In this document: positions 44,743-53,564 of the stretch, piece after piece
Position numbering within the stretch: the stretch's first letter is position 1
How the letters are laid out: each line of letters starts with the position of its first letter
From: Tomocerus qinae
Lineage: Eukaryota > Arthropoda > Collembola > Entomobryomorpha > Tomoceridae
Assembly (NCBI GenBank): GCA_020055645.1
Contig: CM034546.1
Span: 63,550,001-63,614,000, forward strand
DNA length: 64,000 nucleotides
Direction of reading: 5' to 3'
The notes under the pieces: generated by a model
Seen by the model: only the letters and a program-made list of their open reading frames with translations
Databases searched by the model: none
Told to the model about the DNA's origin: nothing
Program-made: the position numbers and the translations under genes

Positions 44743-44937
44743 CGGACTGGTCTCATTTATATATTGTCTCATTTAGTGTGAGTTGTTTTTGTCAGTTAAG
44801 AGTAGTTTTTTTGTCATACTCCATATTGGTCAAATAGAATTGTGACATCTAAATAATCATGTTAATTTTTAATTCACTAGAATATAAGTATTATATCTTA
44901 TTTTCTTTCTGACGAAAGAAATCAGGGCGCCGGCCAG
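44743..44937 (+). other. 3' non-coding end of the LTR element
   Basis: AT-rich, ending GAAAGAAATCAGGGCGCCGG then CCAG against the 3' LTR. Only the GAAAGAAA part recalls a polypurine tract, and it is weak. Confidence 0.5.
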
Positions 44938-45290
44938 TGTAATGGTACATTGTTATTGTAGGAAAATACATAAAAATTGAAAAGGACAAAATAAGGATGT
45001 TATGTCCATTATTTGGGACTATGGTTGTTATTGTAGGAAAATGTAAATGTTATGACCTAGAAGACGGATATAAATATACATGGAGAATGAATGCATAAGA
45101 AAAGAGAGTATATAATAAAGACGAGCAGTAGACTCAGTAGTATGATTCGGAGTATTGGGACGTCTACACATCTTATTTTACAGCATATTCTGGCCAATTG
45201 TGGTCTAAACCTTACGCAAAGGAACCTCACCCTTAGACAGAGCACAAAAAGGATTTTAATGATTATACGACGCCAACAAGCGCCACTACA
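44938..45290 (+). repeat. 3' LTR
   Basis: 353 bp, indistinguishable by eye from the 5' LTR at 41128-41480. It is followed by the CTTC duplication at 45291-45294. Confidence 0.9.
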
Positions 45291-45294
45291 CTTC

Positions 45295-45800
45295 TAAAGA
45301 AAAATCTGAAATCATCCCTTAGGAAGTATAGATCTAATTTTACTGAAGATAACAAAAGTAAACTCATGGAGGGCCTTGACGAATCCATCCAAATACTACT
45401 TAACACTCACTTCCCAAATGATACAGCCATAGTGGCTTTTCCGACCGATCATTCCTTACTTGCAGATAAAGTCTCAGAAGACATAATCATAAGTGAGTTG
45501 GAAAGCAGTGACCTGTCTATGACTGTGCCTACTGATATTAATCTTGTATTGATTGGACTATTTTGACACTTGAATAAAGCTAACATAACATAACATAACA
45601 TAACATAATCAGTTTAAATAAAGTAAAAAGAGCTATTTGCACCTTTGGTCCATACAAAGCTGTTATGCTGATCATGGCCATGACAGTAATAGCACCACAA
45701 CTACTACATATTTCCGCGCCACTCTCGGATTTGGGTACATTCCTAATACATGGCGTCTAAAAAAGGTTATTTTTATACCAAAGACAAGCCAAAAGCAGCT
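45295..45800 (+). mobile_element. LINE-A fragment in block X: linker and RT start
   Basis: This continues the piece broken at 41127: LLKKNLKSSLRKYRSNFTED, then ESIQILLNTHFPNDTAIVAF, then VSEDIIISELESSDL. A run of ATAAC units (about 45577-45606) follows, then TLGFGYIPNTWRLKKVIFIP, the RT N-terminal motif also seen at 6230-6290. A deletion separates the last two parts. It is not functional. Confidence 0.7.
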
Positions 45801-46139
45801 ATCAAAAGGCAAATGCATTGTGGCCTATCTCACTGACATCTATATGGTCATCGCTTATATAATGGGTTATATTGAAAGTGGGTGTAAAACAAAGGAATTT
45901 GGCAGTTCGTACAAAGGCTTCGGCAATGCTCAACCATGTTATATATTCTTGGTATAGCTTTTTATTTCCATTGTCAATATTAATCTATTATTTTCAGGGT
46001 TAGCATTTTTATCACCTTACAATTATTATTAACCACTGTGAATGTTCAAATTACCAAGGTTCATTGTTTATATTATTGATCTATAGCCAGCTAAAGTTTA
46101 ACCTAATTTTACAATTTTCTTATCAAAAAAGTTAACCCT

Positions 46140-46270
46140 GTACCCAATGCCGTATTTAGAAATCGATTTCGGAAGGGGCAATGACGTCATACGCCTATAT
46201 GCAATAGGCATATTCGTGAAGCGCGAAAAATTTTGGCTTATTTTGCCTAAAATAGGTGAGAAATAGCCTA
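46140..46270 (+). repeat. Dispersed repeat, cut by the Penelope-like element
   Basis: AAATCGATTTCGGAAGGGGC through AAGCGCGAAAAATTTTGGCT is the family shared with 22755 (inverted) and 52590. It stops at 46270, where the retroelement begins, whereas copy B continues uninterrupted. Confidence 0.75.
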
Positions 46271-46787
46271 CTTGCAATAAATAAATAGAAAGACGACTCA
46301 GAATCCAAATTCAGCTTAATGTCACTTTTATTTAGTTCGTCTGAATGTAGGCGACCGGTTTCATAATTTTTATCAAGGCTGTTAGTTTTAAATACAATCA
46401 ATAGATAGTCAAATCCTTAATACTTATAAAATAGTCCTATTATATTAATAAATTTAAGATTTTCTAAGAATTATGTTTACATATGAATGCCATTGAAGTT
46501 TAACCTACCTGTATGCTTTTATTGCACAATATTGGTGTGTGACGTGCTATCAGTAAAAATTTTGATTCTGATTTTAACTGTAAAACCAAAAAGTAACTTA
46601 CATGCTTAAATTCACTGTGTTAGTGTTTACATGTCATTAACTCAACTTAAATTAGGATTATTAACAATTATCTATATTATTTTAAGTTAATAAAATAATT
46701 ACCTTTACATATTATGGTCTGTTACTAAAATCTTATAATTTTGTTAATTATAAATAAACAAAGTACAATTTCGTTCTTCTGTCAGAA
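46271..46787 (-). repeat. 3' pseudo-LTR of the Penelope-like element
   Basis: 517 bp matching 50491-50998 with about fifteen to twenty substitutions and small indels. Shared landmarks are GACGACTCAGAATCC, GGCGACCGGTTTCATAATTT and TTCTTCTGTCAGAA. Unlike true LTRs, the two copies are not identical, as expected when they derive from tandem or heterologous templates. Confidence 0.85.
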
Positions 46788-46895
46788 TAAACTTCCTGCT
46801 GTTCGGTATTTACCGCATAATATGTATTTACGCGCCTTTCGCGTTGGCTTACATTTTTAAGATCTATACAGTGTAATTTTATTTAATAATGCCCC

Positions 46896-48836
46896 TTATT
46901 TTTTCAGTATCTGTCTCAATGAGTTTGTCTGTGTGTATGCTACATTGAGACTTAACGATTCAGCCCATAATTTGTACTTTTCATTTGTGCATTTACGTAA
47001 TTGTGAATACAATATTTCTTTTACAATATTTCCTATGTTTTTTATATTATTATAAAAAGGCACTAAGATAAAAATCTTATTGCCGAAATCATTATAATTA
47101 GTTGGATCTATAGTTATATTGTACTTTGAAAATATTTGTGGAGTATGAATACGTAAATTACTAATTAATAGATCTTTTTTAGGCTTTAGTATACTTTGTC
47201 TTGTAATAGTTTTGAGTTTATTTTTACTATGTTGTATTATATTATTGGGGTATCCTCTAGATTTAAATTTTTCCATTTCATTAGTTATTTGGACTTTTGC
47301 CTTTTCTTCATCTGAAAAGCATTTAATAATCCTAATGCCCGCTGAATAAGGTAAAGATCTTTTTACATGAATCGGATGATTAGATAAGAAATGTAAGTAT
47401 AAATGTTTGCTCATTGGCTTTTTGTACATTTCTGTGCTTATTTCGTTATTTGTAATGGATATATTTAGATCGAGAAAATTTACTTTTTCGTATGACCATT
47501 CATAGGTAAATGTCAGAAAATTGTGGTTAAAAAGTAATTTTAAGTACTCATCCGGATTCGGTATATTTGTTGCATCTATAATTAAAATAATATCGTCTAT
47601 AAACCGATTTCTAAATACAATTTCGTTTTTGTTTTCGAATAGCTTGCTGGTTTCACGTGATACAGTTATATTGCTAATAACGACACTAGAATTGGAACCC
47701 ATCGGGATTCCTTTGTGCTGTCGAAAATACTTATTATTAAATTCAATAAAATTATTGTCTAATGACCAGTTCAGTACATTACTTAATTCTTTAGTTGTTA
47801 TATCGAATGGTAAATTAATTAGATGTTTGTTTTCCTCGAATGCTTGAAGGCAGTGCTCTTTACATGTTTTTAGAGGTAAGTTAGGGTACAGTGATTCGAT
47901 ATCTGCCGTTACAATTATGTACTTTTTATTTTTCTCTAAAACCACTTCGTTTAGTCTTAAAATTAAATGATTAGTGTCTATAAGTACGTCTGGCATTAGG
48001 TTCATTATTGGTTGTAAAATCTTATCTGCTACCTTATCTATGTTACGGTTACAGCATTTAACAGTGCTACTTATTGGCCTTAGCATAGGAAATGTGTCGT
48101 ATTTTTTATGTACTTTAGGTAACCCATAAAAATACGCAGGTTTATAATTCTTATCAACTAATTTTTTTAAATGTAATTCATTAGGCATAGGAGTGGAATT
48201 AATTTCATCTATTAACCTTTCGGTTTTTTGTACAAAATGGGCTTCTGTAGTAGGAAAATACGTATTTACATTTTCTAGTTGTTTAAGAATTTCTGTGTCA
48301 TAATCATTTTTATACATTATAGTTAGTCCAGCATTCTTATCTGATGGTTTAATTATTATATCATTGTTTAGTTGAAAATATTTGAAAGTATTTATAAACT
48401 CTTCAGAGATAAGTAATTTAGGGCAATAGTTACATTTAATCACAGTAATAAACTTTTTAAGTATACAATTTGCGTCAGGAAATATTATATTTTCTGTAGG
48501 CGAATGAATCTTAACCTTAGATTGTTTGTTAAATTGATACCTGATATTCTCAAATGGATTTAAGGGTTTTTTTGTTTGATCACAAAAAAATGCATTCCAA
48601 CCTATTTTTCGCATGCTTTCGTTTATACATTGTTTTAATTTAAGGATATTTGGTTTTTGTGTAAAACTAAACTTAAGACCTAACCATAACAGCACTTCTA
48701 CTTCAAAAGGTAATGTTTTAATATCAGTTAAATTATGTAAAAAATTTGGCGCTGTTTTTACTTCCTTGAATAATTTAAATAATTTCGCTTTCTGTTTGGC
48801 ATCAGGCGTTTCACTTAGTTTAAATATTTTTTTCAT
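46896..48836 (-). CDS. Penelope-like reverse transcriptase
   Basis: 646 codons from the ATG at 48836, and in frame upstream to 48944. RT landmarks: FYGLPKVHKKYDTFPMLRPI (236-255), motif A TADIESLYPNLP (310-321), motif B KGIPMGSNSS (375-384), motif C RFIDDIILI (411-419) with the catalytic Asp pair, NFLDLNI (453-459), then SNHPIHVKRSLPYSAG and FKSRGYP. The GLPKxHK motif and the FLDL...SNHP...RGYP series are those of Penelope-like RTs, related to telomerase RT. The frame ends SLRQILKK with no GIY-YIG nuclease, so it resembles endonuclease-lacking members. The frame is intact and motif residues are present, so activity is possible. The 36-38 kb copy is its frameshifted relative. Confidence 0.9.
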   Translation of the reverse strand: MKKIFKLSETPDAKQKAKLFKLFKEVKTAPNFLHNLTDIKTLPFEVEVLLWLGLKFSFTQKPNILKLKQCINESMRKIGWNAFFCDQTKKPLNPFENIRYQFNKQSKVKIHSPTENIIFPDANCILKKFITVIKCNYCPKLLISEEFINTFKYFQLNNDIIIKPSDKNAGLTIMYKNDYDTEILKQLENVNTYFPTTEAHFVQKTERLIDEINSTPMPNELHLKKLVDKNYKPAYFYGLPKVHKKYDTFPMLRPISSTVKCCNRNIDKVADKILQPIMNLMPDVLIDTNHLILRLNEVVLEKNKKYIIVTADIESLYPNLPLKTCKEHCLQAFEENKHLINLPFDITTKELSNVLNWSLDNNFIEFNNKYFRQHKGIPMGSNSSVVISNITVSRETSKLFENKNEIVFRNRFIDDIILIIDATNIPNPDEYLKLLFNHNFLTFTYEWSYEKVNFLDLNISITNNEISTEMYKKPMSKHLYLHFLSNHPIHVKRSLPYSAGIRIIKCFSDEEKAKVQITNEMEKFKSRGYPNNIIQHSKNKLKTITRQSILKPKKDLLISNLRIHTPQIFSKYNITIDPTNYNDFGNKIFILVPFYNNIKNIGNIVKEILYSQLRKCTNEKYKLWAESLSLNVAYTQTNSLRQILKK

Positions 48837-48944
48837 ATTGTAGAACTTTCGGTTTCTCTTACGTTTAGATACATTGGACTTAAGATCCTTGTCATTTACA
48901 TCATTAAAATTAACATTTGGTGTGGTAACTTCAATGGCATTGTC

Positions 48945-48947
48945 CTA
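48945..48947 (-). other. In-frame UAG between ORF1 and RT
   Basis: The codons read AAC AAT TAG GAC AAT, and the 36 codons up to the RT ATG are open. Their basic end (SKRKRNRKFYN) parallels the KKKKKCRKFIN found before the corresponding ATG in the 36-38 kb copy, so the linker is coding in both. The stop may be readthrough-coupled or a recent nonsense mutation. Confidence 0.7.
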
Positions 48948-50432
48948 ATTGTTATTTAACATATTATTTTTTCTGTCATTAGCATTTGATTGTACGTTAC
49001 CTCGTATATCGTTTCTATTTGTCTGGTTATGTTCTGTTTCCTGGTAATTTCCGTCCCTGTTACCTTTTCCATAATTCATTCCTCCTTGATATTTATTGCC
49101 TATGCTATATTTATTATATCCACGAAAATGATTTCTCCCTCTTGGATTGTAGCCCCTGCGGTTATAGTTATCGTTGTGATATGTACCTTGATTTCTATTT
49201 GTTCCTCTAAACTTATTAAAATTTCCTCTCTGAAATGTATCAGTGTCTTTATAATTTGAAACTCTTTCTCTCGGCTTTAATTCTGTTTGAAAAACGAAGT
49301 CTACTTTATTGTTACCGTTATTATTTGCATGTCTGCTTGTATTCTGTTCATTTGCATATGTATTTTTATTAGGATTTGAAAGATTGGAGACTGCTAACTT
49401 TCCCTTTTTAACAAAGTTTTCAAATTCCATTTGGATTTCTGCCATATTAAATTTTACTGTTCCCGTTTCGATATTTTGACAAAAGTTATTTGCATATCTG
49501 TTATAAATGATTGGTGGTTGGTTTGGCCGCTCTCTCCTCCATAGTGGAAGACTACGTGTAATTCTGCTTTGCCTTTTCTTCCAATCTATATCTTTTATTT
49601 TAAAGGCCTTTTTGAATTCAATTTTAGATTTAATGTATCCTACGGCAAAAACATGACAGTATAAATCCGCTATTAAGTCTCGTGGTACATTTAATGACGT
49701 CAAGTGTACAAGAATAATGTTATTTACCTTAACAATTAAAAATTCTTTTTGAAATATGCTTCCTGTTAATGTAGTTGCCTGATATTGCATAGCAAATGAT
49801 TTTTTGAGATCGTATAAATTGTCAATCGTTTTCAGTGACATAGTATTATATTGAGGAATTCTGAGATCTACTTTTGGATTGAATAGTGCCACTTCATTCA
49901 TAGTGGCATTTTCAACATTATTAGTAAAGTAATCAAGTTGGAAGTAAGAAAATAGTAGTTTGATTATTGGTACATAAAAGCTTTCGGGAATCTCAAAATT
50001 ATGTTTGAAACCTAGCATTTTTTCTAGATCTACTTCCATAGGTATTATTGGAGGAAATTCTGGATTGTTCAGATAGTTGTCAATAAATTCGGTTACAAGA
50101 ATATCTTTGTCATATGATTCTACATAGTCGTGAATACAGGTTAATTTTTTAGGATCAATTCTCTCTAAATTAGCTCTTAAAGTAACAGTGTCGTATTTAG
50201 GTTTTTTGCTAGCCATTACCCGTTCTTGTGAGATTTCCATCGAAGAGTTTGAGGTTGCTTTTCTTTTCTTTTTGTCTGGAGTAGAAGTTAAAAATGGTAA
50301 GCCGATCTGACGTTGATTTTGAGGTAGTACGGTTTCATTGAGCATGCTTAATGATAGATCTTCGAGTCTTTGTGCATTTTGAGATTCGTGTTGACTATTA
50401 GCGGATGATTTGTTTGGTGGTGAATGAATCAT
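48945..50432 (-). CDS. Penelope-like element ORF1, RG/N-rich basic protein
   Basis: The frame is open from 50498, but the first ATG is at 50432 (MIHSPPNKSS), giving 495 residues. The first 80 residues are polar and include a basic DKKKRKATS stretch that could be a nuclear signal. The middle (about 90-330) looks folded, with hydrophobic segments such as FYVPIIKLLFSYFQLDYF, and a SRITRSLPLWRRERP stretch. The tail (about 380-495) is Asn/Gly/Arg/Tyr-rich with RGG-like spacing (NRRGYNPRGRNHFRGYNK), suggesting RNA binding in a gag-like role. I recognise no named family. It ends in a single UAG, after which the same frame runs straight into the RT. Confidence 0.75.
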   Translation of the reverse strand: MIHSPPNKSSANSQHESQNAQRLEDLSLSMLNETVLPQNQRQIGLPFLTSTPDKKKRKATSNSSMEISQERVMASKKPKYDTVTLRANLERIDPKKLTCIHDYVESYDKDILVTEFIDNYLNNPEFPPIIPMEVDLEKMLGFKHNFEIPESFYVPIIKLLFSYFQLDYFTNNVENATMNEVALFNPKVDLRIPQYNTMSLKTIDNLYDLKKSFAMQYQATTLTGSIFQKEFLIVKVNNIILVHLTSLNVPRDLIADLYCHVFAVGYIKSKIEFKKAFKIKDIDWKKRQSRITRSLPLWRRERPNQPPIIYNRYANNFCQNIETGTVKFNMAEIQMEFENFVKKGKLAVSNLSNPNKNTYANEQNTSRHANNNGNNKVDFVFQTELKPRERVSNYKDTDTFQRGNFNKFRGTNRNQGTYHNDNYNRRGYNPRGRNHFRGYNKYSIGNKYQGGMNYGKGNRDGNYQETEHNQTNRNDIRGNVQSNANDRKNNMLNNN

Positions 50433-50490
50433 TGTTGACCTGATTTTGGAGATTCCAGAGGAATAGCTTTGGGTGAGTCGGAAAGTAGAT

Positions 50491-50998
50491 ACTTGCAATA
50501 AATAAATAGAAAGACGACTCAGAATCCAAATTCAGCTTAATGTCACTTTTATTTAGTTCATCTGAATGTAGGCGACCGGTTTCATAATTTTTATCAAGCC
50601 TGTTAGTTTTAAATACAATCAATAAATAATCAAATCCTAAATACTTATAAAATAGTCCTATTATATTAATAAATTTAAGATTATCTAAGAATTATGTTTA
50701 CGTACGAATGCCATTGAAGTTTAACCCACCTGTATGTTTTTATTGTACTATATTGGTGTGTGACGTGCTACCAGTAAAGTATTGATTCTGATTTTAACTG
50801 TAAAACCAAAAAGTTACTTAAATTCACTGTGTTAGTGTTTACATGTCATTAACTCGATTTAAATTAGGATTATTAACAATTATCTATATTATTTTAAGTT
50901 AATAAAATAATTACCTTTACATATTATGGTCTGTTACTAAAATCTTATAATTTTGTTAATTATAAATAAACAAAGTACAATTTCGTTCTTCTGTCAGA
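50491..50998 (-). repeat. 5' pseudo-LTR of the Penelope-like element
   Basis: 508-bp direct repeat of 46271-46787. It lies upstream of ORF1 on the element strand and would hold the promoter. Its outer edge joins block X copy B. Confidence 0.85.
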
Positions 50999-52714
50999 AC
51001 TTGTTACATAAGGTTTTAGACAGTGCTGGGCCCCATACGACATTTGCGTACTCTAAAATTGGTCTAATGTAACACTTGTATGCCTGTACTAACTCTGGTT
51101 TATCAAATCCATGTCTCTTCAAATTCTGTAGTATGAACATTTTTGCAGAGGCTCTTTCAATTATCTCGTCGATTTGGTTGTCCCATTTAAGGTCATTTGT
51201 AATTTTGTCCGGGCTTCAATATATTCGTAGAACAAAGATAAAAATCCGCCTTCCGATAAGGTACACAGTCTTGTTAACTTCTGTAACCAAAACTCTACCA
51301 ATAATATTTAGCATCGACGCCAATGCCAACAATGAGACGTGCGGCAGTACAAATACTAACGACAGAGGATAATCCTTCCTCGAGTTCATTGTTAGTTCAA
51401 ATTCTAAACCGTGGACATATACCAACATTTAGTAGTGGCCTTGGCAGGAAGGAGGTCATCGATATTACTCTTTGTTCTCCTACTTTATCTTCTCATATAT
51501 CTAATTGGGAAGTTGAAGTGGAGCCTTCACTCTCTGACCATATGTACATATCCTTCCAACTAGAGTACAATACTCCTAAGCCTATACAGTATAGGAATCC
51601 AAAAAAGGCAGTAGAGGAGTTGGACCATATAGTTGATAGGCTGAATGCAATTATAACTAAATCCTTCGAAAATGCCACTCAAAGCCATCCGGAGCGGTGG
51701 CAAGCTTGTTCCTTGGTGGAACGACGAACTGACACTTCTAAAGAAAAATCTGAAATCATCCCTTAGGAAGTATAGATCTAATTTTACTGAAGATAACAAA
51801 AGTAAACTCATGGAGGGCCTTGACGAATCCATCCAAATACTACTTAACACTCACTTCCCAAATGATACAGCCATAGTGGCTTTTCCGACCGATCATTCCT
51901 TACTTGCAGATAAAGTCTCAGAAGACATAATCATAAGTGAGTTGGAAAGCAGTGACCTGTCTATGACTGTGCCTACTGATATTAATCTTGTATTGATTGG
52001 ACTATTTTGACACTTGAATAAAGCTAACATAACATAACATAACATAACATAATCAGTTTAAATAAAGTAAAAAGAGCTATTTGCACCTTTGGTCCATACA
52101 AAGCTGTTATGCTGATCATGGCCATGACAGTAATAGCACCACAACTACTACATATTTCCGCGCCACTCTCGGATTTGGGTACATTCCTAATACATGGCGT
52201 CTAAAAAAGGTTATTTTTATACCAAAGACAAGCCAAAAGCAGCTATCAAAAGGCAAATGCATTGTGGCCTATCTCACTGACATCTATATGGTCATCGCTT
52301 ATATAATGGGTTATATTGAAAGTGGGTGTAAAACAAAGGAATTTGGCAGTTCGTACAAAGGCTTCGGCAATGCTCAACCATGTTATATATTCTTGGTATA
52401 GCTTTTTATTTCCATTGTCAATATTAATCTATTATTTTCAGGGTTAGCATTTTTATCACCTTACAATTATTATTAACCACTGTGAATGTTCAAATTACCA
52501 AGGTTCATTGTTTATATTATTGATCTATAGCCAGCTAAAGTTTAACCTAATTTTACAATTTTCTTATCAAAAAAGTTAACCCTGTACCCAATGCCGTATT
52601 TAGAAATCGATTTCGGAAGGGGCAATGACGTCATACGCCTATATGCAATAGGCATATTCGTGAAGCGCGAAAAATTTTGGCTTATTTTGCCTAAAATAGG
52701 TGAGAAATAGCCTA
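50999..52714. repeat. Direct duplication block X, copy B (uninterrupted)
   Basis: 1,716 bp matching copy A without its LTR insertion. It contains the LINE-B piece (50999-51210, minus), the LINE-A endonuclease and RT-start pieces (51220-52245, plus), an ATAAC run (about 52025-52052) and the dispersed repeat. Beyond 52714 the sequence continues naturally within the dispersed repeat, so B keeps the original right flank. Confidence 0.9.
51220..52245 (+). mobile_element. LINE-A fragment in block X copy B
   Basis: Same content as 40610-41127 plus 45295-45800, uninterrupted: DANANN, NRGHIPTF and SLSDHMYI of the endonuclease, then LVPWWNDELTLLKKNLKSSL, then GFGYIPNTWRLKKVIFIP of the RT start. It keeps the endonuclease frameshift (near 51368) and the deletion before the RT. 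It shows the LTR target site intact near 51732. Confidence 0.75.
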
Positions 52715-52835
52715 AAAATCACATAAATCTGCGTTTTGGTATTTTGAGAAAAAATTTTCTCGTTTCTTGAATTACAGTAATTCAAGAAATGAGAAAATTT
52801 TGCCCTCGATGCACCCCCCTCCACAATACAGCATT
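52590..52835 (+). repeat. Dispersed repeat, longest copy
   Basis: AAATCGATTTCGGAAGGGGC, GAAGCGCGAAAAATTTTGGC and, beyond the block boundary, a hairpin at about 52749-52800 (GAAAATTTTCTCGTTTCTTG against CAAGAAATGAGAAAATTTT). It ends in a CACCCCCCT run, the G/C run that marks the family. Confidence 0.7.
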
Positions 52836-52839
52836 GACT

Positions 52840-53357
52840 GTACCGTTTACTTAGGCGAGATTTTTGTTACTGATTGCTGTTAAGTTTAAGTGCTAAGTTT
52901 CATTGAAATACATCAAGAATTCAATCTGGTCTAGATGGGGTCTATATTTCTCATATCTTGTTATTGTGAGCCATACGATTACCCTATTTTGATGAGATTC
53001 CCCTATTTTAATGAAACTGAAAAACTGATAATTCCTTTTCGGTCTACTGCTACGAGCCTTTTTGTCTACTGCTGAATCCTTTGTTGCTCAACTGCCGTTT
53101 CCTTTATTCAAATGCCACAATTAGTCAAACTGCCATTTTCCTTTATTTTACCCCCACTTTAATTCATATCCTTATATAATACCCCCACTGTGTAGTATAA
53201 ATCTGGAATATTAATTAGTTTCTATTTAGAAATTAGTTGACCAGTAGACCTGAACTGAACATGTAGAAATGCAGTTAGATGAACTCTCTAAATCAGTCTT
53301 GCAGAACTTAAGTTGTTTAACTCTATGTACCTACCTATGTTACAGATTATAACTTAG
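52840..53357. other. Non-coding spacer
   Basis: No gene seen. It includes a loosely repeated ACTGCC...TTTCCTTTATT phrase near 53090-53150. Confidence 0.45.
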
Positions 53358-53366
53358 TATATAAAA
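53358..53366 (+). promoter_or_regulatory. Candidate TATA box
   Basis: TATATAAAA precedes TCATTGTAACCC by a short distance. No coding exon follows; a pyrimidine-rich CTCTCTCTCTCTG lies at 53471. Possibly a solo LTR or decayed promoter. Confidence 0.3.
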
Positions 53367-53564
53367 CGGCTCATTGTAACCCTAGAATACACAGTAGAAT
53401 ACTTAACTTCGAGTGCAGTAGTAACTCACTCATTTGTATTCGGTCGGTGCGTAAACCCCTAAAACTATTTACCTCTCTCTCTCTGTTGCCGATCACAACA
53501 AGCAAGACTGAAGCGTGCGTGGTCGGTTCAGTCCCACCCGCGCGGCCAGCCATCATTTAGTTAG

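Larger units (their letters stand above)
41128..45290 (+). mobile_element. Non-autonomous LTR element carrying an FHA-domain gene
   Basis: The element is 4,163 bp, with apparently identical 353-bp LTRs starting TGTAATGG and ending CACTACA. It is flanked by a 4-bp duplication CTTC (41124-41127 and 45291-45294). The unoccupied site is intact at 51732-51735 in block copy B. The internal 3,457 bp show no protease, RT, RNase H, integrase or gag-like frame. The only large sense frame encodes an FHA-domain protein. This fits a LARD-type, non-autonomous element that moves with the proteins of a related LTR retrotransposon and has acquired host sequence. Insertion occurred after the block duplication and appears recent from LTR identity. 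Confidence 0.85.
40388..46270. repeat. Direct duplication block X, copy A (interrupted by the LTR element)
   Basis: 40388-41127 joined to 45295-46270 (1,716 bp without the LTR insertion) matches 50999-52714, apparently base for base wherever I compared them. It starts AACTTGTTACATAAGG and ends GAAATAGCCTA, exactly against the left edge of the Penelope-like element. Copy B starts exactly at that element's right edge. Confidence 0.9.
46271..50998 (-). mobile_element. Nearly complete Penelope-like element, 4.73 kb
   Basis: Read on the minus strand. The 5' direct repeat is 50998-50491. An ORF encoding a basic RG-rich protein follows (50432-48945). The RT frame follows in phase after a single UAG (48944-46896), then a short 3' segment and the 3' direct repeat (46787-46271). 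Direct terminal repeats (pLTRs) are a known trait of Penelope-like elements. No GIY-YIG domain is seen after the RT. It sits exactly between two copies of block X. Confidence 0.85.

Noticed and set aside
41481-44937. Autonomous LTR retrotransposon
   Set aside because: No gag, protease, RT, RNase H or integrase motif was found in any frame of the interior, so I call it non-autonomous.
46352-46385. Hammerhead ribozyme-like core in the Penelope pseudo-LTR (minus strand, GATAAAAATTATGAAACCGG)
   Set aside because: Penelope-like elements often carry hammerheads in this position and GAAACCGGT is suggestive, but the CUGANGA half of the core is not present in either pseudo-LTR copy (see also 50576-50607).
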